Positions 28,124 to 36,534 of a DNA stretch of 64,000 nt are shown in pieces (position 1 is the first letter of the stretch; every line of letters starts with the position of its first letter). Source of the DNA: CAYYFV01 sp964451705 (GTDB lineage: Bacteria; Patescibacteriota; Gracilibacteria; UBA1369; GCA-2718715). The notes below the pieces were generated by a model. It was given only the letters and a program-made list of their open reading frames with translations. It was not told the origin of the DNA and ran no database searches. The stretch lies in contig CAYVIV010000001.1 in the NCBI GenBank assembly GCA_964451705.1, forward strand, positions 71,333 through 135,332. Reading direction: 5' to 3'. Position numbers and translations under genes: made by a program.

Positions 28124-28524
28124 AAAAAATAGCAGTAGTTTATTCGGATTATTATAAAGATGTAATTGATGGTTTACTGGAAAAGTTTAAGGAAGCTAAC
28201 CAAAAATATGGCTACGAAGTAGATTATTATAGAGTTACGGGTTCCTTGGAAATAATTTTCAAAGTAGCTAGTTTAACAAAAACAAACCCAGAATATGCTG
28301 GTTATGTAGTATATGGTTGTGTAATAGAAGGCAAAACTTACCATAATCATGTGATTCAAGACAATGTATACGAAAAATTACTTCAGGTTTCTTTAGATTC
28401 CATGCGCCCTATTGGTTTTGGAGTCTTAACTGTTAAAAGCTACGAGCAAGCCTTAGAAAGATCTGTTGGAATCAAAGGGCGTGGTGCCGAAGCTTTAGAA
28501 GGCCTACATAGCCTACTTATCTAG
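28120..28524 (+). CDS. ribH: 6,7-dimethyl-8-ribityllumazine synthase
   Basis: Condenses the butanone phosphate with the ribitylaminopyrimidine to give lumazine, the substrate of RibE. VTGSLEIIFKVASL matches the G-xEIP block, VVYGCVIEGKTYHNHVI the LG-VI-G-T-H block, and IGFGVLTVKSYEQALERS the fGVLT-EQA block; KGRGAEALE closes. 134 residues, slightly shorter than usual at the N-terminus. No ribBA or ribD is in this window. Confidence 0.92.
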   Translation: MKKIAVVYSDYYKDVIDGLLEKFKEANQKYGYEVDYYRVTGSLEIIFKVASLTKTNPEYAGYVVYGCVIEGKTYHNHVIQDNVYEKLLQVSLDSMRPIGFGVLTVKSYEQALERSVGIKGRGAEALEGLHSLLI

Positions 28525-28696
28525 TATTGCTAGTGACTTAGGTTTTCGATGTCTAAACCAGTCTGGTGTTGACATATTCTAACAACAGGTTTTAACTTAG
28601 GTCTTTAGCTAGCAGAAGCCAATTTGAACTATTTATTTGTTATGCTTTTGACAACTTTGACATATAGGCTAATCTATTTTTAGATTAACAACTTAA

Positions 28697-29356
28697 ATGT
28701 TTAAAATCCTTGGACTATATATAGATTTTTTTGATACAGCTGTCTTTGGTGTTTTGGAAGGTTTTTTCTCTCAAATCACACTAACTTCTCAGGATTTTGT
28801 GACTATTAGGCAGGCTGTCTGGCTGCAGTTATCCATTTTCTTTGTGTTTTTGCCTTTTGCTTTGGGAGATAGTCTAAAACTTATTGAGAAAATCTCGAAA
28901 ATGCCTAGACATGGTAGTATTAAGGTCTTGTTAATTGATTCTAAATTTCGTGAGTCTGTATGCAATTTGGCACTTCAGTCGAATATGTATTACTATTCTT
29001 TGTCTACACCTTTGGAGAAGCTGTGCAAATTGCTAGATATTTTAAGATCTACCGTACAAACTCGCTTTCTTAAATATAAGGATCTATCTTTAGATTGTTT
29101 TAAGCGTACTATTAGTGTTAATTCAAGAGAGTTAGCTTTAAAAAATCTTGAGTACGAGCTTCTGTCATATCTTATGCTACATGCTGGACGTAGTGTGTCG
29201 AAGGTAGAACTATTGGAGCATGTCTGGGGCGCGAATTACGCTATGGCAACCAGAACAGTAGATGTACATATTTCTAGGCTTAGGCAACTTTTAGCCAAGT
29301 CTCTTGATAAACCAATCATCCACACTGTACACTGTTATGGATATATCCTTGAATAA
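28697..29356 (+). CDS. OmpR/PhoB-type winged-helix regulator with degenerate receiver
   Basis: 219 residues. The C-terminal 95 are a clear OmpR-type DNA-binding domain: LTLDCFKRTI-like LSLDCFKRTISV, LKNLEYELLSYLMLHAGRSV, VELLEHVWG and RTVDVHISRLRQLL, then IHTVHCYGYIL. The first 120 residues have a receiver-like alternation (IFFVFLPFALGDSLKLIEKI, YYYSLSTPLEKLCKLL) but no evident phosphorylatable Asp. It is therefore probably not driven by a histidine kinase. The NUDIX gene follows after two bases. Confidence 0.8.
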   Translation: MFKILGLYIDFFDTAVFGVLEGFFSQITLTSQDFVTIRQAVWLQLSIFFVFLPFALGDSLKLIEKISKMPRHGSIKVLLIDSKFRESVCNLALQSNMYYYSLSTPLEKLCKLLDILRSTVQTRFLKYKDLSLDCFKRTISVNSRELALKNLEYELLSYLMLHAGRSVSKVELLEHVWGANYAMATRTVDVHISRLRQLLAKSLDKPIIHTVHCYGYILE

Positions 29357-29358
29357 AA

Positions 29359-29793
29359 ATGCAAACTGTTAATCATCACTCTTGTGGCACCGTGGTTTAC
29401 CACCAATTAAATGATAAAGTAGAATATTTACTGCTTCAATACCCCCAAGGACACTGGGATTTTGCTAAAGGTCATATAGAGGAGAATGAGAGCACTGTTG
29501 CCTGTGCACTGCGAGAACTAACGGAAGAAACTGGACTAAATAAGATTCAGCTAATCGATGGGTTCTTTCATGAATTATCTTATTACTATCGTCAAGATGC
29601 TGTTGCGCATTATAAAAAGGTCGACTTTTTCTTGGTGGAAGCCTTTGAGACTCAAGTTAAAATTTCACATGAACATCAGGATTTCAAATGGTTGCCATTC
29701 CAGGATGCCCTAGAGTTAGTTAGTTTTGAAAATGCCAAAAACCTGCTTATTGCTGCGGATAGTTTTTTAAAAACTCTGCATGGGCCTGCTTAA
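29359..29793 (+). CDS. NUDIX hydrolase (Ap4A-hydrolase-like)
   Basis: 144 residues. The NUDIX box is complete: GHIEENESTVACALREL then TEETGL (Gx5Ex7REUxEExGU). The start has SCGTVVYHQ and YLLLQYPQGHWDFAKGH, typical of asymmetric diadenosine-tetraphosphate hydrolases, and KVDFFLVEA is also conserved. The 3' end overlaps the opposing membrane gene by 47 bases. Substrate not certain. Confidence 0.88.
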   Translation: MQTVNHHSCGTVVYHQLNDKVEYLLLQYPQGHWDFAKGHIEENESTVACALRELTEETGLNKIQLIDGFFHELSYYYRQDAVAHYKKVDFFLVEAFETQVKISHEHQDFKWLPFQDALELVSFENAKNLLIAADSFLKTLHGPA

Positions 29794-31291
29794 TTTGCTC
29801 TAAATATTCTAGGTCTTTAAGCTGAGTGTCGCTAAAAATATTTTCTAATGTTTGGTAGCTGGATTTATAGTTAATATAGTCTGTATTGTATTTCACGTGC
29901 CTTAAATACCAGTCTTTATAGTTTTTAAGCCACTGTGAGTCAACTTGAAGTGTGTCAATTTGCATATCTGGATTTAACTTTAGGACTAATTCTAAATGTT
30001 CTAATGTCCAAGGGTCTTGTTTAAAGACTCTTAGGCTAAGTGCTGGGTCTTGCGTGCTTTGTGCTAAGGCGTAAAGCACAGGCGTGTCTATGGGGTTTTG
30101 TTGTATGTGTTGGCTGAGTTTGCCTTCTTGGACTAAATAGTCTTTATGAGCCACAAGGCTACTGCTTGCATACTGAGGATACCTAATAATTACCAGGCTC
30201 AAAACTGCAATGGTTGTTAGCAATACTGTGGCAGTTTTTTGTATATTATTAAGTTTAGCTTTGCTGTCTGGAGCTTTTTGGCTAATGAGTACTATGAGCA
30301 CAAAAATACTCAGTCCAAAATTAATGTTTAGATCTAACATGTTATGTAGCGTAAAAGGTACTAAGGCCAGTATGCTTGCACGTGGTAGTTGGCGTAAATA
30401 TCCCCAAAAAATGTATATGCAGACAGCTAGTATTAAAAAACCATGTTCCAGACCAATGTCGAGTAATAAATTATGGGCATGTATAGATTTATTGAGGGGT
30501 ATTGTTTGTACCTGTGGATACAAATACTGAAAGCTTTCAGCACCTGTACCAACCAGGCTTTGTTTTAAATCAAAGAGTTTTGGAGTGTTGCGAAAGAATT
30601 CTAGACGATGGGTCGCACTAGATATCCCTTGGGCTTGCTGGAGTTTGTGTTGGTAGTTGTCAGAGAACATAGAAGATAAGATAGCAATTCCAAGCATACT
30701 AACTACTCCAAGAAACAGTAGATACTTTTTAGACTGAGCTTTAAATGATTTAGAAAAGTAAATTTTCACTCCCATAAAAGCTAATATCAAGGCCAAGGCA
30801 ATTCTAGATTTGCTTAAAAAGATTGTGATAATATTTAGCAGGACCAATGGTCCTTGAATAAATGGTGTAATTAACAGCATTAGGCTTGCTAATGAATTAG
30901 GGTATATTTGTCTGGGGTCAAAGATGTTCATATAAGTCCCAAAGCCAAAATCAAAGTTAAAATATTGATAAATTGCTAAGCCAAACATTAAAATGCTTAG
31001 TGCTTTGAATAGTTTTTGTTTGCAACTGTCTTTTATAAAAAAGACTGCTGGCCCCAGTACTGCTGCTAGATAAAGTAGGCTTTGTTCTAGAGATTGGCTT
31101 GGAATTTGTGAATAAAGAAAACTTATCACAAATAAGGCAATAGCAATGATATGCTTTTTTTCTAGATAATTAACTTTAAAACTTGCTAGGCACATCGCAG
31201 TAAATAAGCCAAGAGCACCAAAGCTACTATTGTAGTCATTAAAGATGAGACTACTTATTAATGCTAAAAAAATTGCAAATTTATATATCAT
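29747..31291 (-). CDS. O-antigen ligase/Wzy-like membrane protein with soluble C-terminus
   Basis: 514 residues from ATG 31291 (MIYKFAIFLALISS). The frame upstream is antisense to tRNA-Leu and is not coding. About 11 hydrophobic helices end near residue 375. YPNSLASLMLLITP, LVGTGAESFQYLYPQ, SIHAHNLLLDIGLEHGFL and HNMLDLNINFGLSIFVL fit the O-antigen ligase (PF04932) pattern. The last 130 residues are soluble and helical, perhaps TPR-like. This is the second such enzyme in the window. Confidence 0.75.
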   Translation of the reverse strand: MIYKFAIFLALISSLIFNDYNSSFGALGLFTAMCLASFKVNYLEKKHIIAIALFVISFLYSQIPSQSLEQSLLYLAAVLGPAVFFIKDSCKQKLFKALSILMFGLAIYQYFNFDFGFGTYMNIFDPRQIYPNSLASLMLLITPFIQGPLVLLNIITIFLSKSRIALALILAFMGVKIYFSKSFKAQSKKYLLFLGVVSMLGIAILSSMFSDNYQHKLQQAQGISSATHRLEFFRNTPKLFDLKQSLVGTGAESFQYLYPQVQTIPLNKSIHAHNLLLDIGLEHGFLILAVCIYIFWGYLRQLPRASILALVPFTLHNMLDLNINFGLSIFVLIVLISQKAPDSKAKLNNIQKTATVLLTTIAVLSLVIIRYPQYASSSLVAHKDYLVQEGKLSQHIQQNPIDTPVLYALAQSTQDPALSLRVFKQDPWTLEHLELVLKLNPDMQIDTLQVDSQWLKNYKDWYLRHVKYNTDYINYKSSYQTLENIFSDTQLKDLEYLEQIKQAHAEFLKNYPQQ

Positions 31292-31362
31292 AGTTTTTTT
31301 TAAATTATCATAGACAATAATCTTTCTTTTTGCTATTTTTATTTTACTTTTAGACACTTTAT

Positions 31363-31449
31363 GCCGAAGTGGCGGAATTGGTAGACGCGCGGGTCTCAAA
31401 AACCCGTTCAGGCAACTGAGTGAGGGTTCGATTCCCTCCTTCGGCACCA
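31363..31449 (+). tRNA. tRNA-Leu (anticodon CAA)
   Basis: An 87-base cloverleaf with a long variable arm and an encoded CCA. The acceptor strands GCCGAAG and CTTCGGC pair fully. The anticodon stem is CGGGT/ACCCG around CTCAAAA (anticodon at 31397-31399). The T loop is TTCGATT. It reads UUG codons. Confidence 0.97.
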
Positions 31450-31485
31450 TATAGTGTTTTTAACTGTGCCTTTTATAGATATTGC

Positions 31486-31513
31486 TTGACAGAACTCGGG
31501 ATTGTGATAGAAT
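31486..31513 (+). promoter_or_regulatory. Promoter of the Tyr/Asn-rich secreted protein gene
   Basis: TTGACA (31486-31491), 16 bases, TAGAAT (31508-31513). The start near 31520 is about 14 bases before ATG 31534. Confidence 0.65.
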
Positions 31514-31533
31514 CTTGGTAATTAATCAACAAT

Positions 31534-31893
31534 ATGTATAAATTCATAGTTTCAGCACTTATCTTTCTTTTGTTTCCAGCCACTACTTTGGCAGCGCTTG
31601 TTCCAGATAGGACTGTGAATCTTAATTCATATCGATGTGGATACTACTCTTGTGGATATAGTCGGACTTATAGTCTAACTCCTTCACCTAATGTACCTGT
31701 GCAGATTCGTGAGAATGGGCTTGTAAACTACAGATTTTTACCTTTTTATACCAACCCAAATATTGCTTTTAATAACCGATCTGACTATCTACGTTATCAA
31801 AAACGCAGATATAACTACTATAATAATTACTATAATAGTTATTACAATCGTTACTACAATGGTTACCGTGCTAACTATGGCTATAGTTACTAG
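31534..31893 (+). CDS. Small secreted protein with Tyr/Asn-rich tail, unknown
   Basis: 119 residues. A clear signal peptide (MYKFIVSALIFLLFPATTLA, cleavage after residue 20) is followed by a short core with RCGYYSCGYSRTY, in which two Cys could form a disulfide. The C-terminal 35 residues are almost only Tyr, Asn, Arg and Ser (for example YYNNYYNSYYNRYYNGY). Such a tail could adhere, aggregate or be cross-linked. It has its own promoter. No family recognised. Confidence 0.75.
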   Translation: MYKFIVSALIFLLFPATTLAALVPDRTVNLNSYRCGYYSCGYSRTYSLTPSPNVPVQIRENGLVNYRFLPFYTNPNIAFNNRSDYLRYQKRRYNYYNNYYNSYYNRYYNGYRANYGYSY

Positions 31894-33887
31894 TCTAGTT
31901 GGAATTGTTTAAGTCGTTTTTGTCTGTTCTTACTAATTGCAAAGCGATGGGCTTCGTTACGTAGTCTTTGAATTAGCTGTAATGACTTTGAGCTATTTGC
32001 AAGCAAAACTCTAGTTTTGTCTGCTTTAAAGATTTCCTCTAGACGTTTGGCAATGCTAATAAATTCAATTTGCGTTCCGAGTTGCTTTTGAGCTTTGAGT
32101 GCAGCAGATAGTTGGCCTTTGCCGCCATCTATGACAATCAGATCTGGAACCTTTGCAAACGAAGTATCTTTATTGATTTGATAGCTGTATAAGGCATGTT
32201 TATGCTCCGATTTGACTGCTTTAAAGCCTAAATCAACCAATTGCTCTGTTAGTTTAGCGGGATAGTAGACTTTTTTAAGTTTGTGTTTTTCGATGGTTTT
32301 ATAGATAAGTTGCTTTAAGACAGCTAGCTTTTTTGTTGGGTTATCTATTTTTATGATTTTTATTTGATGTGTTTTGATAAATTCAAATTTTAACTCGGCT
32401 ATTTGTTTCTTATCTTTCCTTATGCTGGTGCTTTCATCTTGGTACTTAGATCTATAGGAACTGTCTAACTTGCAAAGATATTTGAGCCTTCTTAAAAGCA
32501 CTTCGTTTATTGATGCAAAATCATCTATTTTATTATCTACTAAGGATTTGATGTTAAACTGCCTATAATCTTGTTTTTTGGCTTGTCCATTTTCAAAAAC
32601 CACCATACTGGCTACTGTATTGCTGCCGCCCAGATGTGAAATATCGTAACACTCAATGCGTTTTGGCAGTTTTGTGAGTTTTAGGTCTTTTTTAAGCATT
32701 TTCAAAACTATTTCGGCTTGTTTTGGGTCTGTTTGCAGTTGTTTTCTCTCTTGTGACTCTGCAAGCAGCTTGGCATTTTTTTTAGATAAATTTAACAAAT
32801 TAAGCTTATTACCTCTAGCTGGATTCGTAATAGATATATTTTTAGCAGACAGTTCATATAGTAAGTCTTTAAGCTGTTTTGTGTTGTCTAAGCTAATGTC
32901 TGTGATGATTTCTTTCGGAAAGTCTGCCGAGGCACTGTAATACTGGCTCACAAAGGATGATAATATTTGCCCATCTGTTAGCTGGCTGAGTTTGCTTGCC
33001 ATAATGTGGTGGCTGGTTTCTATGAGTTTACCAGCTCGAATTTTTAGCAAATGGATTAAGACAGTATTGCTGCAAGGCACGCAGCTAATAACATCTAGGT
33101 TATCATCTAGTTTGGTAGAGGTGATTTTTTGCTTCTCGGAAAGCTTTTGCAGGTAGAATAAGGTGTCACGTAGTTTAGCTGCAGACTCAAAATTTTTGTC
33201 TTCGGCGGCTTTTTGCATAAGCATAGAAACATGTGCTTGGATTTGCTGGTATTTGCCTTTAAACAAGTCAATTATGAATTCTATGATTTCATTCTGCTCC
33301 TCTACAGATAAATCGCTTATACAAGGACTATGGCTTGTATCTAACTGTTTTATTTGGCAGATACTTTTAGCTAACTGAGCCTTTGAGGCAGCGTTTTTCT
33401 TGAGTATTTCCACATGTAGCTGGCAATTGCCAAGGTTTAAGACTTTATTAAGTATAGATATAGGTTGGGTAATAGCCAGATTGCTAGTTTTGGGACCAAT
33501 ATAAATTGCCTTGTCTTTGAGTATTTTGCGGACTATGTAAAGTTTTGGTGTTGGTTCTTTGGTGATTTTTAAATAGCAGAAGTTTTTGTCGTCTTTCATG
33601 AGAATATTGTACTTTGGCCGGAGTTCTTTAATTAAGTTAGTTTCCAACAGGTAGGCTTCTAACTCAGTATCGACAACTGTTGTTTTGATATCTTGAATTT
33701 TTTTAAGCATTACCAGGTTCTTGACTGAATGCTTGGTAGACTTGGCAAAATAGCTAGAGACTCTGTTTTTAAGGTTTTTGGCCTTGCCGACATAGATAAT
33801 CTGTTGATCTTCGTTAATAAACTGGTAGACGCCAGGTTTTTTCTCGATATTTTTGAGTATTTTTTGTATTGTTTTACTATCTAGCAT
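31890..33887 (-). CDS. uvrC: Excinuclease ABC subunit C, with central insertion and no C-terminal HhH
   Basis: Makes both incisions in nucleotide excision repair. GIY-YIG domain near 1-95 (GVYQFINEDQQIIYVGKAKN), UVR motif near 210-240 (KNFESAAKLRDTL), and RNase H-like 5'-nuclease with ECYDISHLGG (about 410) and VIDGGKGQL (about 583). Between RRLKYL (about 466) and PDLIVIDGG (about 580) it has some 90 extra residues, charged and partly helical. The usual C-terminal helix-hairpin-helix pair is missing; the protein ends at RNEAHRFAISKNRQKR. The 3' end overlaps the Tyr-rich gene by four bases. Confidence 0.93.
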   Translation of the reverse strand: MLDSKTIQKILKNIEKKPGVYQFINEDQQIIYVGKAKNLKNRVSSYFAKSTKHSVKNLVMLKKIQDIKTTVVDTELEAYLLETNLIKELRPKYNILMKDDKNFCYLKITKEPTPKLYIVRKILKDKAIYIGPKTSNLAITQPISILNKVLNLGNCQLHVEILKKNAASKAQLAKSICQIKQLDTSHSPCISDLSVEEQNEIIEFIIDLFKGKYQQIQAHVSMLMQKAAEDKNFESAAKLRDTLFYLQKLSEKQKITSTKLDDNLDVISCVPCSNTVLIHLLKIRAGKLIETSHHIMASKLSQLTDGQILSSFVSQYYSASADFPKEIITDISLDNTKQLKDLLYELSAKNISITNPARGNKLNLLNLSKKNAKLLAESQERKQLQTDPKQAEIVLKMLKKDLKLTKLPKRIECYDISHLGGSNTVASMVVFENGQAKKQDYRQFNIKSLVDNKIDDFASINEVLLRRLKYLCKLDSSYRSKYQDESTSIRKDKKQIAELKFEFIKTHQIKIIKIDNPTKKLAVLKQLIYKTIEKHKLKKVYYPAKLTEQLVDLGFKAVKSEHKHALYSYQINKDTSFAKVPDLIVIDGGKGQLSAALKAQKQLGTQIEFISIAKRLEEIFKADKTRVLLANSSKSLQLIQRLRNEAHRFAISKNRQKRLKQFQLD

Positions 33888-33896
33888 ATCTCATGT

Positions 33897-34781
33897 ATGA
33901 AATTTGAATCTGATATTAAAGCTCTATTTTTTCGTAACTTTTTTGGATACTTAGTACCTAGTAGTTGTTTGAACAAGGCTTTCTTAGATTATATGCGCAA
34001 AGACTCAAAAATCCAAAGCTTTCAGGGACAAATTGCCTTAACTTGCTTTAATTTAGATGATTTGCAGTTATTTGATGAAGTAAATTACAAGAAACTTACA
34101 CAAGAAGCTCAACAAATATCAAAGTTTTTAAAAAGCTGTCCAGGTATAGTGGCCTTTAGTATTTGCAATAGTATTGCTCTTAAGACTTGCAATCAGGACT
34201 CAGATATAGATTTTTTTATTATATGTGATCCCCAATTGCTATTTGTAGCACGTTTAAGAGTTATGTTTTACTTAAAATCCAAAGCCTTGTTACCTAAAGT
34301 CTGTCCAAGCTTTTGGATTAGCACCAAGGCTCTCGATTTATCTGCTATAAGATTAAAAAACGATATTTATTTAGAGCACTGGCTTAACTCCCTTGCTTTT
34401 GAGACAAGTTTTAAGGCAATTTTAGGTGGTTTTAATAAGTTAAATAGCTCCAAGGCTACTCTTAAATCTGTTTATAGCTTGTCTAAGCCATGGTATTCAG
34501 CTGTTTTAAAGCTTTTAAACCCTGTTTTAAGGCATTTACAGCTATTTAAGGCTCATAGAACTGCTAATAAATTAAAGTCGCTTAGAGCCTACTCTCAAGA
34601 CTCCCCTGTAGCTTCTAGCACAGTTGCTTCTGGTATTTGCATTGAGCCTAATATGCTCAAGTTTCATATGAATGATATCCGACCAGAGTTTAACCCTCTG
34701 TGTCTTCGGGAATATGATGCGTTTTTACAAGGTAATCGTGTAAAAACATACCAACAATACCGGCAAGTGGAATCGAAATAA
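33897..34781 (+). CDS. Nucleotidyltransferase-fold protein, unknown substrate
   Basis: 294 residues. A Pol-beta-like nucleotidyltransferase core near 85-115 (GIVAFSICNSIALKTCNQDS then DIDFFIIC) gives the Asp-x-Asp pair, though the usual GS start of the motif is CNS. The rest is basic and helical, with HMNDIRPEFNPLCLREYDAFL at the end. Similar two-part proteins occur near O-antigen or uvr genes in other small genomes as far as I recall. It starts ten bases from uvrC, divergently, and overlaps the opposing AI-2E gene by 92 bases. Confidence 0.65.
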   Translation: MKFESDIKALFFRNFFGYLVPSSCLNKAFLDYMRKDSKIQSFQGQIALTCFNLDDLQLFDEVNYKKLTQEAQQISKFLKSCPGIVAFSICNSIALKTCNQDSDIDFFIICDPQLLFVARLRVMFYLKSKALLPKVCPSFWISTKALDLSAIRLKNDIYLEHWLNSLAFETSFKAILGGFNKLNSSKATLKSVYSLSKPWYSAVLKLLNPVLRHLQLFKAHRTANKLKSLRAYSQDSPVASSTVASGICIEPNMLKFHMNDIRPEFNPLCLREYDAFLQGNRVKTYQQYRQVESK

Positions 34782-35904
34782 TCATTCCTAAAACTCCTTG
34801 AAATTTGTAACCTAAAATCATTGCTGTAATTACGACGATTGGGTGCAGCCCAGTGGCCTTTTTCATAATCATAGGCACCAGCAAGTTGTTTTCTAGTCTT
34901 TGGATAATAAAGTATAAAATACTGACTGCAACGACAGCAGACCAGCCCATGTTAAAGGCAATTGGTAATGTAGTTACCCAGGCTAAAATTGGCCCGACAA
35001 CTGGTACTAACTCTGTAAACCCAGCAAATAAGGCCAGCGTAAATGCATACTTAATATCCAAGGCCACAAGTCCAATATAGGTTAGAGTACCTACTGCTAG
35101 CATTTGTAGTACTTGGCCTTTAAGCCAATTACCGACCTTAGATTTAATTCGCTGTGATCGGTTTTCTATATAGGTTTGGTACTTGAGTGGAAATAATGAA
35201 ATTATAAAGCGTTCTATGCTTTCGTGGTCAACTGTCATAAAGTAGGTTAAAACCAAAACCAAAATCGCATTCGCTAAACCATTAGAAATACTAATTATCA
35301 AATCGACAGCATTACCTGCAATAGAGCTCAAATTGCCTCCGGCTGTGAGCAGGTTTTTTTGGAGCGAACTTGTAATTTGAGTATTAGATAGATTGGAAAA
35401 ACTTTCTTGAATAGCAGGTTGGAAGGTTTGTAAGAACCGCGGCAGTTCTATAGATCCATCACTAAACTGGCTAAGTAGCTGTTGTGCGTGGAAGGCTAGG
35501 TCTACAAGCTCCATAGACAGAATTGGTATTAGGTTACCAACCATTAACGAAAGTGCTGTAATTAATACAACATATATAATCAAGACAGAGACTCCCTTGG
35601 GAATTTTGTATTTTTGGAGTTTTTTTACAGATGGCACAAGTGCTGCTGCAAATAGATAGGAGAAAAATAGAATAAAGGCAATATCACGTACTTCATAAAA
35701 AACAAAGGCTGCTGCAAATAACCCAATGATTACTAGAGAGGCTTTGGCAACATCGTTCATAGGAATTTGGACAATCCTTGTGGAGTCCTTTTTCTTAGTT
35801 GACTTTGGTGCCTTGATTTTAGCTGGTGCTGCAGTCTTTTCTGCAGTACTAGCCTCTAGTTTCTCTAGAGTTTTGAGGGCGAGTTTTTTTAGTTTTTTAA
35901 GCAT
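34690..35904 (-). CDS. AI-2E family transporter (YdiK/PerM-like permease)
   Basis: 404 residues from ATG 35904 (MLKKLKKLALKTLEK). A Lys/Ala-rich cytoplasmic N-terminus of about 50 residues precedes roughly eight helices. Family blocks: FFSYLFAAALVPSVKKLQKYKIP, shown by its ends FFSYLFA and LQKYKIP, then FTELVPVVGPILAWVTTLPIA and LENNLLVPMIMKKATGLHP. IPLAGIVGMFLHDYL is last. Exports or exchanges an unknown solute. It lies a few bases after the pilin-like gene on the same strand. Confidence 0.88.
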   Translation of the reverse strand: MLKKLKKLALKTLEKLEASTAEKTAAPAKIKAPKSTKKKDSTRIVQIPMNDVAKASLVIIGLFAAAFVFYEVRDIAFILFFSYLFAAALVPSVKKLQKYKIPKGVSVLIIYVVLITALSLMVGNLIPILSMELVDLAFHAQQLLSQFSDGSIELPRFLQTFQPAIQESFSNLSNTQITSSLQKNLLTAGGNLSSIAGNAVDLIISISNGLANAILVLVLTYFMTVDHESIERFIISLFPLKYQTYIENRSQRIKSKVGNWLKGQVLQMLAVGTLTYIGLVALDIKYAFTLALFAGFTELVPVVGPILAWVTTLPIAFNMGWSAVVAVSILYFIIQRLENNLLVPMIMKKATGLHPIVVITAMILGYKFQGVLGMIISIPLAGIVGMFLHDYLVKTHHIPEDTEG

Positions 35905-35908
35905 AATA

Positions 35909-36436
35909 TTAATATGAAACAAGTGTTTGCACTAAGTCTACAATCATCCAGCTACATAATGCTATTATTAAACCAAAAATTGCATTTTTGACTGTAGCTT
36001 TGGCTTTGGTGTCTTCTCCTTGGACCATGGCCAAGAAGTATTGATAACCACCCAAAACAATAAAGAGCATAGATAGTACTCCGGCGAGTACACTTAGATT
36101 TTTAATTAAATAAACCACAAATGGTTTCCACATATACAATCGAATCCTTCCAGTGACTATGGCACAGCCCAATAAATCTGCTTCTGTTAACTCTTGATTC
36201 ACTTTTGTTAAAGCCCATGCAAAGCGCTTATAGCTATTATATTGGTGACTTGTGAGGTTTTCACCACCATCATTGCTAGTGTTTTGGTAGGCTGTGTCGA
36301 AGCTTCTTAATTTCTTTAGGCAATTAGCTCTGGATTGGTCGGTTTTGGGAAGGACAGAAAAGTCCTGGGCAAAAACTGATTGGCTTAAGCCGAGGAAAAG
36401 AGCTGTGAATATGAATAATTTGATGATTTTGGTCAT
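35909..36436 (-). CDS. VirB2/TrbC-like pilin-type membrane protein
   Basis: 175 residues. Signal peptide (about 1-23, ALFLGLSQSVFAQ) and a mature part with two membrane helices: LAGVLSMLFIVLGGYQYFLA near 114-136 and IFGLIIALCSWMIVDLVQTL near 152-172. A short charged loop (QGEDTKAKATVKN) separates them. This two-helix plan is that of TrbC/VirB2 major pilins. The 90 residues before the helices are extra compared with VirB2. No other type IV secretion gene is visible here. Confidence 0.65.
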   Translation of the reverse strand: MTKIIKLFIFTALFLGLSQSVFAQDFSVLPKTDQSRANCLKKLRSFDTAYQNTSNDGGENLTSHQYNSYKRFAWALTKVNQELTEADLLGCAIVTGRIRLYMWKPFVVYLIKNLSVLAGVLSMLFIVLGGYQYFLAMVQGEDTKAKATVKNAIFGLIIALCSWMIVDLVQTLVSY

Positions 36437-36534
36437 TTTTGGGGATTTCTTGTTTTAATTATAGCATTTTTTTATAGATTTTACTATACAAAAAGCAAAT
36501 TTGGGTGTAAGCTTGCAATAAATTAATTTGGTAT

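Noticed and set aside
31292..31450. Upstream extension of the O-antigen-like gene over tRNA-Leu
   Set aside because: The extra residues are antisense to the tRNA; ATG 31291 gives a normal membrane-protein start.
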